From assembly GCF_022348085.1 (NCBI RefSeq), contig NZ_JAKRFN010000031.1, forward strand, positions 1 through 58,472: DNA of 58,472 bases. Direction: 5' to 3'. Below are positions 1-7,648 of the stretch, piece after piece (position 1 is the first letter of the stretch; the number at the start of each line of letters is the position of its first letter). The translations under genes were made by a program, and so were the position numbers. Source of the DNA: Mycobacterium sp. PSTR-4-N (GTDB lineage Bacteria; Actinomycetota; Actinomycetes; Mycobacteriales; Mycobacteriaceae). Under the pieces are notes generated by a model. The model saw nothing but the letters and a program-made list of their open reading frames with translations, was not told where the DNA came from and searched no databases.

Positions 1-162
1 TGCGCATGATTCGGCGACATGGCCGCGCAGTGTGGAGACGCCGATATGGTTGGCGCGGGCCAGCCTGTCGATGTAGGACGATACGGCTTCCCAACGGAAC
101 GGTGCGATCGTTCGCGGGAGCCGCTGGCGTGGTCCGCGCGGCCACGGCCTGACAGTTGCCAC
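1..162 (-). CDS. tniQ: TniQ family transposition protein (partial, cut by window edge)
   Basis: Reading leftward from a GTG at 160-162, two bases after the tniB stop, there is an open frame of 54 codons that runs off the window. Its N-terminus (residues 18-45) contains LPRTIAPFRWEAVSSYIDRL, which matches the opening signature of TniQ/TnsD-family proteins: a proline-rich start, then Pxxx E(S/A)xxSYxxRLA. In Tn7-like elements TniQ links target choice to the AAA+ ATPase. The gene continues the coupled tnsA-tniA-tniB order. The start codon and first residues echo those of tniB (GTG GCx ACT GT). The C-terminal zinc-finger and target-binding parts are not visible. Confidence 0.8.
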   Translation of the reverse strand, partial: MATVRPWPRGPRQRLPRTIAPFRWEAVSSYIDRLARANHIGVSTLRGHVAESCA

Positions 163-163
163 G

Positions 164-1192
164 TCAGCTGGCCGTGCGGGCCGCGGCCGTGTGGGCGGCG
201 TAGTCGATCAAAATATCGTCCATGGCCTCGCGGGTGATGTGCTCGGTGCCGTCGAGCATCGCTTGGATTGCTGAAGCCCGGATCAAGTGGGCCAGGCTGC
301 CGATCATCCCGCCGGTGCGGCGGTGCAGGTAACGGGCCTGGGCGACAAGGCTTCCCGGTTCGTGTCGATGCAGACGCAAGGTACCTTCCATGGCGGCGAC
401 GAGTTGTCGCCACTCCTTGGCGTCGGGGAATGCGCTGGTGTGGATCACCCCGCAACGGCCGGCCAACTGCCGTCCCCGCGTGCCGGTGAACAGCCCCGAG
501 CGTTCCACTTCGATCCCGGCGTAAACGAATGTCGCAGGCAGATGCTCGGTGAAGTATTTGAGGTGGTCGGACAGTTCTTCGCCGGCGCGGGTGTCGAGGT
601 TGAGGTTGTGGATTTCATCGACCACCACGATGTCGGTACGGGCATCGATGAGCACCTGGCACACGGCATCGGAAATATCGGTCACGTTCATCCGCTGATT
701 GAGCGTGGGAAGCCCCAGAAACCGTGCGAACTCCATCGCCAACTTGCGGGGCGACCCTTTCGGCGGGGCCGTCACATACACCACCGGAATCCGGCTCTCA
801 TCGCCGGGAAACCGTGCACGGGTGCGCAATTCGTGAAACCGACCCAGTTGCTTGATCGCCGTAGTTTTCCCCGTCGCTGCCCCGCCGGAGATGATCAGCC
901 CGCGCCGGGCCCCGATCTCGCGCTGGTTGAGCAATGTCAACAGCCGGCCCTGATGGGTGATCGCTTCGATCGCCGACGTGGTGACCACCACCAGCTCCGA
1001 ATGATGCGCAACCCGGGCCTCGTTGTAGGCCGTCCGCTCGTCCTCACCGAGGCTGGCCCACTCGTCGTCGGCGAGCAACGTGAACTCCGGCGGATCGGCA
1101 TCAACAAAACGCCGCCAGCCCTCCAGCGTCGTGGTCGGCTGGCGGCGATCCTCTAACTGACCCACCGCCGCAATCTCGGTCACAGTCGCCAC
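164..1192 (-). CDS. tniB: TniB/TnsC-like AAA+ transposition ATPase
   Basis: This 342-residue AAA+ ATPase of the TniB/TnsC class would form the ATP-dependent platform that connects the target selector (TniQ) to the transposase. Walker A is GGAATGKT at about residues 103-110. Walker B is VVVDEIH at about 189-195, followed by a polar sensor region. The GTG start at 1190-1192 lies inside the last codons of the transposase gene (13-bp overlap), so the two are probably translationally coupled. Its stop is two bases from the tniQ start. Length and motifs fit the family. The long open frame on the opposite strand is a high-GC shadow. Confidence 0.9.
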   Translation of the reverse strand: MATVTEIAAVGQLEDRRQPTTTLEGWRRFVDADPPEFTLLADDEWASLGEDERTAYNEARVAHHSELVVVTTSAIEAITHQGRLLTLLNQREIGARRGLIISGGAATGKTTAIKQLGRFHELRTRARFPGDESRIPVVYVTAPPKGSPRKLAMEFARFLGLPTLNQRMNVTDISDAVCQVLIDARTDIVVVDEIHNLNLDTRAGEELSDHLKYFTEHLPATFVYAGIEVERSGLFTGTRGRQLAGRCGVIHTSAFPDAKEWRQLVAAMEGTLRLHRHEPGSLVAQARYLHRRTGGMIGSLAHLIRASAIQAMLDGTEHITREAMDDILIDYAAHTAAARTAS

Positions 1193-3261
1193 GTTTGGGC
1201 CTCCTTGCGTGCATCAAACACCGGCAGGGGTATGACCTCCGCCATCTCGCCGTCATCGTCGAAAGTCTCGTTGTCGGCGGCCCGTTCCGACGGTGACGGG
1301 CCATGATGTTCGGATGATTCCGTCGGGTCCGGCCAGTCCCGGCCGGCGCTCGCGGCGCTGGTCCGTCCAGTCACTCGGCGCTCGGCTTTCGTCTGCTGCT
1401 GCGGCCCAGCGGCGGCGCGGTCCAGCAAGTCCTCCGCGATGGCCGCAATCTCCGCTTCCTGGGTCTTCTGGGCCCCTCTGCGGTCGGCTACGGAGCGGGC
1501 GTGGCGCCACAGTGTCTCGCCGAACGGCACCGGCGAGGACCGAAGGTGCGTCCACGTCGCGGCCAGCCATCCGTCTTCGTGGTGATTGCGCACCCAAATC
1601 CTCGACACGTCATACGGGTCGTAGTGCACTTCCCACTGTCCGTTACGGGCATCGACCCCGGAATGCTGGCGCCGGTATGGGTTGAGCGCCTTGGCGTCAT
1701 AGGTGCGATGGTTGATCCGGACCCCGTAACTGTTGATTGTGCGCCACTGCACGGGAAGCAATTCGATATAGTCGTCGGCGTCCAGTGGGACCGGTACATA
1801 GCCAGCCACCTCAACGAGGGCAGTGTATTTCTCGTTGGGAGACAACGCTTTCCCCGGCGTCACCGGATCCCGCAGGCCATCGTGGGGGCGGTTCTGCCAC
1901 ACCGCGATGATCCACTCGTCCAGCAGCGCCTGCAGCTCAATCATCGACCACACCGCGTCGTCCTCGGCGTTTTTCCCACGCCGCTCCACCGATGAACCGA
2001 CGTAACCGGCCACGTACTGTGCGAACAGGGTGCCCACCGACTGCAATGTCCGCTCGATCTTCGGCTTATCGGTCGGGCAGTCGGGATGAGCCGGCTGCAG
2101 ATTGATCCCCAATGTGCAGCACGCTTGCCGAAATGTTTGGGACAGATACGCTTTCCCGTGATCGCAGACGATCGTCTCGGGAGCGATCACCGGCCTGGCC
2201 GCAGCATCGGCCAGGCGCTGATCGACACTGGTCAGGCTGTGGTGCGGAAGTACCGACCGGGACATCCGCAGCGCATCGGCCCATCCCGGGCGCATCGGTT
2301 CGGGCGTCAATGCCCGCGCCAAGAGCAGTGACGCGTCCACTGCTTTGGTCGTCGGTCGCAGCACCGCGGCCGGGATGGACCGCGTAGCGTTGTCGACCAT
2401 CGCAGTCAGCTCGACTCGGTCTACCATGCCGTCATCGAGCACTACCCGTACATCCAGAAGGGTTGAATCGATTTCCACCATCTCGCCGGGGCGCACCACG
2501 GTGATCGACCCGAATGGGCCATCGGGCTGCTTGGACAGCGATCGCCGCGTCCGTGCTGACCCGAACGTGTGCCGTCCTTCCGCGAGGCGCTTGACCAGCC
2601 GGTAGAAGGTGGGCTGCGACGGCATCGCGGGCGCGTCGTCGGCACCATAGGTGGCCACCAGCGTCTTGGCGACCCGCCGTTGCAGACGCTGCACCGTTCC
2701 CGTTGACAGGTCGGTCTCGCCCTCGATCGCATCCCGCACCGCGGCGACGACACGGTCGTCCACACGGCCGAATACCGCGCGCCGCCGATTATGGCGCCCG
2801 TCAACCACTCCCAGGAGCCCGTCCCGTTCGTAGGCAAATCGGCGACGCTGCAACGCATTCCGACTCACGTCGTGGCCGGCGGCACGCAGCTCGTCCAACT
2901 TGGCCAGCTCACGCTGCCGCAGAGATCGTTTCGCCGTGTCGAACTCTGGGCGGGGACGAATGCCCGCGGCCGTCCCAGGCGGGCGGCCGCTGAGGATCTC
3001 CACGATGTGGCGCTCCCACCACCGTGCTTGCTCGACGGCTGCCTCGGGAATGCCAGCCAGCATTTCCTCAGAACACAGTGGCGGTCGCGACCCCGACACC
3101 AATTCCAATGCCGGATCAACCATCAGCTGCGAGAGCGGCACCACAATCTGCTCGCCGACAGCGTCAACCAGTCGAGCTGATCCGCCCGACAGGGTAACGA
3201 CGGTGAAAACACCTGCTGATAAACGGATTTCGTCTCCCTCTCGGACGACACCCGTTCGCAC
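1180..3261 (-). CDS. tniA: DDE transposase, TniA/TnsB (Mu integrase core) family
   Basis: This 693-residue transposase starts at GTG 3259-3261, six bases after the tnsA-like stop. An N-terminal helix-turn-helix-rich region (about 70-240) would bind the end repeats. The RNase H-like core has D265 (VEIDST), D367 (IVCDHGK) and E403 (DKPKIERTLQ), the expected DDE spacing of Mu/TniA/TnsB enzymes. A basic beta-barrel-like C-terminal region follows, with an acidic tail that overlaps tniB and may contact the ATPase. It would cut and join the 3' ends of the element. The catalytic triad is intact, so the protein could be active. Confidence 0.92.
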   Translation of the reverse strand: MRTGVVREGDEIRLSAGVFTVVTLSGGSARLVDAVGEQIVVPLSQLMVDPALELVSGSRPPLCSEEMLAGIPEAAVEQARWWERHIVEILSGRPPGTAAGIRPRPEFDTAKRSLRQRELAKLDELRAAGHDVSRNALQRRRFAYERDGLLGVVDGRHNRRRAVFGRVDDRVVAAVRDAIEGETDLSTGTVQRLQRRVAKTLVATYGADDAPAMPSQPTFYRLVKRLAEGRHTFGSARTRRSLSKQPDGPFGSITVVRPGEMVEIDSTLLDVRVVLDDGMVDRVELTAMVDNATRSIPAAVLRPTTKAVDASLLLARALTPEPMRPGWADALRMSRSVLPHHSLTSVDQRLADAAARPVIAPETIVCDHGKAYLSQTFRQACCTLGINLQPAHPDCPTDKPKIERTLQSVGTLFAQYVAGYVGSSVERRGKNAEDDAVWSMIELQALLDEWIIAVWQNRPHDGLRDPVTPGKALSPNEKYTALVEVAGYVPVPLDADDYIELLPVQWRTINSYGVRINHRTYDAKALNPYRRQHSGVDARNGQWEVHYDPYDVSRIWVRNHHEDGWLAATWTHLRSSPVPFGETLWRHARSVADRRGAQKTQEAEIAAIAEDLLDRAAAGPQQQTKAERRVTGRTSAASAGRDWPDPTESSEHHGPSPSERAADNETFDDDGEMAEVIPLPVFDARKEAQTWRL

Positions 3262-3267
3262 GTCAGG

Positions 3268-4008
3268 TCACCACCCGGTCCCGAGGCCAATCGCCGTGTC
3301 GTCGCCAAGTGCCGCTCCTTGCAGATCGGCAACTAAACGGCCGTGCCAGAGCAGATGAAACAGTACGGGCAGCACCACCAAAGGAGTCCCGACCGCGTGC
3401 ACACCAGCCATCAACGGACGGACCCGAGCGAAGACCTCCGCCAGTTGATCAGCCAAACCGATCTTCAATACTCGCGGATGCCGATAACCCGACAACCAAC
3501 GTAGATTCGCCCGCAGCACTGGATCGAGGGAACCGACACGCAGGTAATCCCAACCGACCATCGCGCACGTGGCGGCAGACCGATCGAACACGTCCCGATC
3601 AGCGTCAGAGATCCGGTCGTCCTCACGAACGTCGACTACGACGACAGATCCATCGCGGCGCCGCACGAAGTAGTCAGGAGCATGCCGCGTGCCGTCACGC
3701 CAATGAATCCAAAATGGTTGCGACAGAACACCAACAACATCCGGATCGGCATCCAACGCCATCAACTGGTCACGTTCTACCCAGGACTCGTGACCTACAT
3801 GTGCGCCGGTTGTGGCGAACCACCACAGCCCGGGAAAGTTACGCTGACCTCGAAACGAGGGGAAATTCCGCACTGGTGAACAGTCCAACTCAAACCGGGT
3901 TGCAGCACATCGGTCCAGCGATTGCCGCGTGCATCCCTCGCGGGTGTTGAACTCCAAGTCCACTGCACTCGCTACACCTGGCCCAGCCGAAACAGCCGAC
4001 GTCAGCAC
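3268..4008 (-). CDS. tnsA: TnsA-like heteromeric transposase endonuclease subunit
   Basis: This 246-residue protein resembles the N-terminal catalytic domain of TnsA, which cuts the 5' ends so that the element excises instead of forming a cointegrate. The visible core is HESWVERD (residues 73-80, with E74), then HAPDYF (109-114, with D112), then VVVVDVRED (122-130). The last position has arginine where Tn7 TnsA has a catalytic lysine. I believe the actinobacterial branch often has this, but that is from memory. The start is GTG 4006-4008; an internal GTG at codon 16 is an alternative. It is the first gene of the operon and lies only about 20 bp inside the end repeats, so its promoter probably overlaps the transposase-binding sites. 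Confidence 0.8.
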   Translation of the reverse strand: MLTSAVSAGPGVASAVDLEFNTREGCTRQSLDRCAATRFELDCSPVRNFPSFRGQRNFPGLWWFATTGAHVGHESWVERDQLMALDADPDVVGVLSQPFWIHWRDGTRHAPDYFVRRRDGSVVVVDVREDDRISDADRDVFDRSAATCAMVGWDYLRVGSLDPVLRANLRWLSGYRHPRVLKIGLADQLAEVFARVRPLMAGVHAVGTPLVVLPVLFHLLWHGRLVADLQGAALGDDTAIGLGTGW

Positions 4009-4028
4009 ACATAAACGCTAAGCCTCGT

Positions 4029-4104
4029 GCCCCAGATTCAATGAGAAAGACACGCACTTACCCCAGATTCAATGAGAATGCCCCAGAATCAATGAGAACG
4101 GACA
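4029..4104. repeat. Tn7-like transposon end with three 18-bp repeats
   Basis: CCCCAGATTCAATGAGAA occurs at 4030-4047 and 4061-4078, and with one change at 4081-4098. Start-to-start spacings are 31 and 20 bp. The outermost copy is followed by six bases ending ACA at 4104, so the inward-reading strand begins with the TGT expected of Tn7/Tn5053 ends. Repeats of this arrangement are the binding sites for TnsB/TniA-type transposases. The position next to the tnsA-like start suggests self-repression by the transposase, which is an inference. Confidence 0.8.
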
Positions 4105-4129
4105 ACCACGATGTCTTCAAATCCCCCTA

Positions 4130-4151
4130 GGCCGAGGTCGGCCTTCCTCTT
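4130..4151 (+). terminator. Short hairpin followed by a pyrimidine run
   Basis: Six-base arms GGCCGA and TCGGCC surround a GG loop at 4130-4143 and are followed by a T/C-rich tract. The site lies just outside the transposon end and could stop transcription leaving or entering the element. The stem is short, so this is tentative. A perfect palindrome CGTCAC-G-GTGACG follows at 4180-4192, upstream of the next gene. Confidence 0.3.
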
Positions 4152-4179
4152 CGACCACGCCCCTGCCCACGCACTAATA

Positions 4180-4192
4180 CGTCACGGTGACG
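4180..4192. promoter_or_regulatory. Palindromic operator candidate upstream of 4230 gene
   Basis: CGTCAC-G-GTGACG is a perfect 6-bp inverted repeat 38 bases before the start of the next gene, between the transposon end and its ribosome site. It could bind a dimeric repressor. No second copy was noticed in the window. Confidence 0.3.
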
Positions 4193-4229
4193 AATCACCG
4201 CCGCGCAGCTGTCATACCGAAGGAGCAGA

Positions 4230-4940
4230 ATGCCCACCATGACCTCCACCCTGGATGCACAGGCACGCGCTGACATCGACAGCCGCCCTTGGTACGTCGT
4301 GGCCTACCGCGATCGCGACGTCGTCAACGTTCAGGAGTTCAGCACCTTGCGACCGGGACGGCGCTTGATGTCTCGCCACTGGAACGGGTTTCGGCTCTTC
4401 GACGACCCGGCGTACCTGGCGTACGCCGGAGGCCCTTATGCCCACCGCTGCATGCCGTGGGAGGTGTGGCATGTCATGCCCACCCGACCGTTGTGCTACG
4501 AACCGACATCGGTTCCGGGTTTCACCACCCGCCAGCTTCGGGCTCGCCGCATCGAAGTGGTGCAGCGCATGACCCCGGGCTTCGAGTACGGACCCCACGG
4601 CCGCACAGTCCGTGCACTCGTCGAAAAGCTCGCCCAGGTCCCACCCGATCCTCCCGATCCGGCCCGGCGCGATCTCGACTACGAAATCGCTCTGACCTTC
4701 CTCGAAGAGCAGCGGGGTCACGGAGGGTGGCTCCACGATTGCCGGGTGTCGCTGGCCACTGCATACCTGGACTGCCTCACATCGGGATCATCTACCGGGC
4801 CGACCGGCCGCTGGAAACACCGTCTGCCAACCAGCTTGCCGGTCCACACCCTCTTGGACGCGGCCATTTCCGGACTGCCGATCCCGCACGTCGTCGCTGA
4901 GCGGTGGAACCTCACCGAGGATTCAAGTGCCAGAATCTGA
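4230..4940 (+). CDS. Hypothetical protein, 236 aa
   Basis: I do not recognise this protein. The start ATG at 4230 has a good ribosome site (GAAGGAG at 4219-4225); a second in-frame ATG lies at 4239. The sequence is soluble with no signal peptide or membrane helix. It is rich in Trp, Tyr, His and Arg in the first half (for example RHWNGFRLFDDPAYLAYAGG at about 49-68), with several proline clusters. It lies just outside the transposon terminus and reads away from it, so it belongs to the plasmid backbone or to older cargo. Natural amino-acid composition and the ribosome site support coding. Confidence 0.7.
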   Translation: MPTMTSTLDAQARADIDSRPWYVVAYRDRDVVNVQEFSTLRPGRRLMSRHWNGFRLFDDPAYLAYAGGPYAHRCMPWEVWHVMPTRPLCYEPTSVPGFTTRQLRARRIEVVQRMTPGFEYGPHGRTVRALVEKLAQVPPDPPDPARRDLDYEIALTFLEEQRGHGGWLHDCRVSLATAYLDCLTSGSSTGPTGRWKHRLPTSLPVHTLLDAAISGLPIPHVVAERWNLTEDSSARI

Positions 4941-5101
4941 CCTCTCACAACATCATTGGTGAGACGTCCGCTGTCTCTTACTGAAGGTCCCGATGCCGCC
5001 GTGAAGAACGCGGCGCAGTGGCGTGACGGCCAGGCCCTCGGACGGGGTTTCGGACCGAGACCAGAGTCGTAGGTGTCAGTGCCTCGGCGTACGGTCAGAC
5101 G

Positions 5102-5698
5102 ATGCCTCCCGAGTTGACCGCGGCCATGGAGGCGACGGCCTCGGCGGTCTTTAATGCGGCCACGACAACCCTGCTGCCGCAAGGGTTATCGCCGTCGCCA
5201 CAGGTATTCGTCTTCGATCGGTTGGGTGGCGACAGGCTGGTTGGGCAGGTGACCTGTCGGCCGTACCGGCGTGGCCAGGACGCGGCGGTCGCTATCGCCG
5301 AGCTGGGGCGGATCGCCGCCGGCGTAGTTGGCACCGACCTGTTGGTGTTTTGGGAAGAGTTCGACCTGAGGACCTCGCTCTACGGGTCGTCTGAACAACA
5401 CCCAAAGGCGCTGGTGATCCTGCAAGCAACCCTGCAGTCGCATTTTCTGACGTGGTTTCCGTTCGAAAGCGACGTGCTGAGCTGGCGGGCCAACGGCTTG
5501 CCCGACGATGTGCGGATCAGACGCGGTGCACCGACCGACACCGTCGAAGGAGCGCAGCTCTCAGAGCCGATTTACCGATTACTCGCTTTGTGGCGAGCTG
5601 GGATCGTGGCGTATGACTTCGACGAATGCCGGCGCATCGTCACCTCAGCTGTAAAAGACGGTTACGACGTCTCTTTCGTGACACAGTCTCACGATTAG
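5102..5698 (+). CDS. Hypothetical protein, 198 aa
   Basis: I do not recognise this protein. An open frame with a balanced composition includes LVGQVTCRPYRRGQDAAVAI (about 47-66) and alternating hydrophobic/charged stretches typical of an alpha/beta soluble protein. There are no membrane segments. No strong ribosome site precedes ATG 5102; an in-frame ATG eight codons later is an alternative start. The 160-bp gap after the previous gene contains nothing I can identify. It shares direction with the upstream unknown gene and the two may form a pair. Confidence 0.6.
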   Translation: MPPELTAAMEATASAVFNAATTTLLPQGLSPSPQVFVFDRLGGDRLVGQVTCRPYRRGQDAAVAIAELGRIAAGVVGTDLLVFWEEFDLRTSLYGSSEQHPKALVILQATLQSHFLTWFPFESDVLSWRANGLPDDVRIRRGAPTDTVEGAQLSEPIYRLLALWRAGIVAYDFDECRRIVTSAVKDGYDVSFVTQSHD

Positions 5699-5717
5699 CC
5701 CTGTGGGCCTGAACCGG

Positions 5718-5909
5718 TCAGGATTCGAAGTCGGCGGCCCCGGCTGGGCGGCAGTTCAAGTAGTTGCCGTCCTGGACCGCAATCCCGTAGCTGTCCAGAG
5801 GCTGAGGTCGGGGGCGGTGTCTCGCTCGCGGCCGCGGTTTCGGTTGTGGTGGTTGCGGGCCTGGATCCAGCGGCCGGCCGCCGGTGCGGTCGTCGAGTTC
5901 GGCGAGCAT
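5718..5909 (-). CDS. Possible small hypothetical protein, 63 aa
   Basis: A short leftward frame begins 32 bases after the stop of the next gene upstream. It has an acidic start, an Arg/Pro-rich middle and a more ordinary C-terminal third (LDSYGIAVQDGNYLNC, about 38-53). It could be the last gene of the leftward operon, or chance, since the Arg/Pro part resembles a high-GC shadow frame. No recognisable domain. Confidence 0.3.
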   Translation of the reverse strand: MLAELDDRTGGRPLDPGPQPPQPKPRPRARHRPRPQPLDSYGIAVQDGNYLNCRPAGAADFES

Positions 5910-5941
5910 TACGGCAACGTCGGCTTGCAGCGGGAGTCGTT

Positions 5942-6421
5942 TCAGATCATCAGTGGTCGGCGGTCACGCTGAGATGTCTTGCGCCGGCGCCGCTGGGCAT
6001 GAGCGTCGGCGGCGTAGCGCCACTCAAGCCGTATTGGTCCGCGCCAACCGTTCGCGTGCAACGCGATAGCGTGGATTTGCTCGTTCGTTAGCCCGGCGAG
6101 GCCGCCGTCTGCGTCATGGGAGACGATCATGACTCGGCCACGCAGGAGCGGAACGGTGCTTGGCCGCAGTTTCGCCGCATACATGAACAGCTCAGTTGCG
6201 GGCCGATTGACAGCGCGCGGCTCTGGCCCCGGCCAGCGGCTGAACCAGAAGTCAAGACGCCCGAACGGGCCTGCTGTTGCGAAGGTCTCGACAAACCTGT
6301 CCGGCGGGTAAGGTGCGCGCAGGTACATGGCCAGCTCGTCACGGTCGGAGACGTCCATCACGTCAAGCGACGACGGATGCAGATAGTGGTTCGCGTCGTG
6401 GATAAAGATCCCTTGCGGCAT
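5942..6421 (-). CDS. Hypothetical protein, 159 aa
   Basis: I do not recognise this protein. ATG 6419-6421 is preceded by a GAGAG element. The sequence is soluble and of normal composition, with MPQGIFIHDANHYLHPSSLD at the start and FDFWF-like aromatic clusters near residue 55. A basic tail (RRRRKTSQRDRR) might bind nucleic acid. It sits about 100 bp downstream of the leftward methylase/helicase operon and could be its distal member. Confidence 0.6.
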   Translation of the reverse strand: MPQGIFIHDANHYLHPSSLDVMDVSDRDELAMYLRAPYPPDRFVETFATAGPFGRLDFWFSRWPGPEPRAVNRPATELFMYAAKLRPSTVPLLRGRVMIVSHDADGGLAGLTNEQIHAIALHANGWRGPIRLEWRYAADAHAQRRRRKTSQRDRRPLMI

Positions 6422-6521
6422 CTCTCGATCCTAATCAGCTTGCCCGACACTTCCCGGCTCCAACAACACCGTTCCTCGCTGCACAATTGCCGCTGCGGGA
6501 CTTCGCCCATCGAAGTGGCCA

Positions 6522-6920
6522 CTACGGCTGGTCTTCGCGGTGGAGCAGCAGATAATGCGCTCCTAATTGCTGTGTGTGGAACAGGGCGATGTTGGCGGGG
6601 AGGGTGTCGAGGCGGTCGGCGGTTTCGGTCCAGGTGGCTTGACAGGCGGGGCAGTCGGCGTGAGCGAGGTGCGCCAGGCTGATCAGCCAGGTTTCGGCGG
6701 TACCGCTGGTGAGCGTGTTGAATGTGCCCTCCAGCAGCGGCATTTGGGTGCTGGTGTAGGGGTGTCGGTACAGCCGTGGTGGATGGTGGGGCTGGAACTC
6801 AGCGGCGGGTGATCCGGGGATGTAGAGGGCTGATCCGTTGGTGAGGTGCCGCAGCCGGGATCGGGTGTAGCTGCTGAGGTCGTCGGGGTTGAGGCGGTGC
6901 AGTGTGATGGGGGCGGTCAT
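6522..6920 (-). CDS. Hypothetical protein with CxxC motif, 132 aa
   Basis: The ATG at 6918-6920 overlaps the stop of the upstream gene (ATGA), showing translational coupling. The longer open frame upstream of this ATG is Arg/Pro-rich shadow and was trimmed. The protein is soluble. Near residue 90 it carries HADCPAC, an HxxCxxC arrangement that could hold zinc, although a fourth ligand is not obvious. Several His/Pro-rich stretches occur earlier. It is the third coupled gene below the giant methylase/helicase, so it may act with it. No family recognised. Confidence 0.7.
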   Translation of the reverse strand: MTAPITLHRLNPDDLSSYTRSRLRHLTNGSALYIPGSPAAEFQPHHPPRLYRHPYTSTQMPLLEGTFNTLTSGTAETWLISLAHLAHADCPACQATWTETADRLDTLPANIALFHTQQLGAHYLLLHREDQP

Positions 6921-7648
6921 CTGCTCAGTCCTTCGTCGGCGCTGCGGGTGCTGCGGTGTGGTCTGCGCTGTTGTTGGTCGGTCCACCATTGGCGCTGCTG
7001 CTCGGTGAGCCCATCGATGAGCTGCTGGTGCTGGGTGTGGTCGGGGTTGTCGCGCTGCCGGTCCTGTTGGGCGGGGATGAGGGCGGCCAGGTGGGGGTGC
7101 TCGCGCCAGGCATCGCCGTAGATGGCGTGGCCGGCCCAGAGGCTGATCGCGGGTACGGCGGGCCCGGTGAGCTGCAGGGGCGGGGTGTGGTCTTCGTCGA
7201 ACGACATCACCAGGGTGCGGGCGTGCGGTTGGGGGTAGAACTCGGCGAGGTCTTGGTACCAGAACGACACGTAGCCGCCGTCGGGGCGGCTGCACATCAG
7301 CCGCAGGTTGGTGGTGAGGACCGCGGCTGGGCGGTGGTTGCGCCAACTGGGCTGGGCATCCTGTTCGGCGCGGCGTCGTCGGCCGCGGTTGACCGCTCCT
7401 TGGGTGGCCATCGCTCCGGCCATGAGCAGCGGGTTGACGAAGAATGGGGCGCCGGCGCGGTCGAAGCCCCCGTCGCCGCCCACCAGGCGGCTGTAGTGGG
7501 CGGGGGCGCTGAGCCTAGTCACCTCGTTGGGTTGCAGCAGTGGGCCGTGCGTGGCCACCACGGGTGGTTCCACTCCCCTGCTCAGCGCGACCGCGCAGCC
7601 TTGGGTGTAGCTCCACCATGGGTCGTCGGTGCGTTCCTGGCCGTTCAC
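6917..7648 (-). CDS. Hypothetical protein in methylase-helicase operon, 243 aa
   Basis: The start is GTG 7646-7648, overlapping the stop of the giant upstream gene by four bases (GTGA). The ORF can extend further upstream, but that part is Arg/Pro-rich shadow. The protein is soluble: an N-terminal part with PPVVATHGPLLQPNEVTRLS, a middle with RSRRRAEQDAQ-like basic runs, a beta-rich central region (YVSFWYQDLAEF), and a Gln-rich C-terminus (roughly 200-235). No known domain is evident. Tight coupling to the helicase on one side and to the CxxC protein on the other suggests a shared function. Confidence 0.75.
   Translation of the reverse strand: MNGQERTDDPWWSYTQGCAVALSRGVEPPVVATHGPLLQPNEVTRLSAPAHYSRLVGGDGGFDRAGAPFFVNPLLMAGAMATQGAVNRGRRRRAEQDAQPSWRNHRPAAVLTTNLRLMCSRPDGGYVSFWYQDLAEFYPQPHARTLVMSFDEDHTPPLQLTGPAVPAISLWAGHAIYGDAWREHPHLAALIPAQQDRQRDNPDHTQHQQLIDGLTEQQRQWWTDQQQRRPHRSTRSADEGLSR

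Larger units (their letters stand above)
1..4104 (-). mobile_element. Right part of a Tn7-like transposon (TnsA/TniA/TniB/TniQ)
   Basis: Four coupled genes read leftward from just inside a repeat-bearing terminus. They encode a TnsA-like endonuclease, a DDE transposase, an AAA+ regulator and the start of TniQ. This is the core gene set of Tn7-like and Tn5053-like elements, here with a TnsA that would permit cut-and-paste transposition. The outer boundary is placed at 4104, where the strand read inward starts TGTCCG and is followed by three copies of an 18-bp repeat. The left end, the cargo and the target-site duplication lie outside the window. Boundary and family are inferred from gene content and repeats. 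Confidence 0.8.

Noticed and set aside
287..1156. Long plus-strand open frame opposite tniB
   Set aside because: It is antisense to a clear AAA+ gene and has no motif; high-GC shadow.
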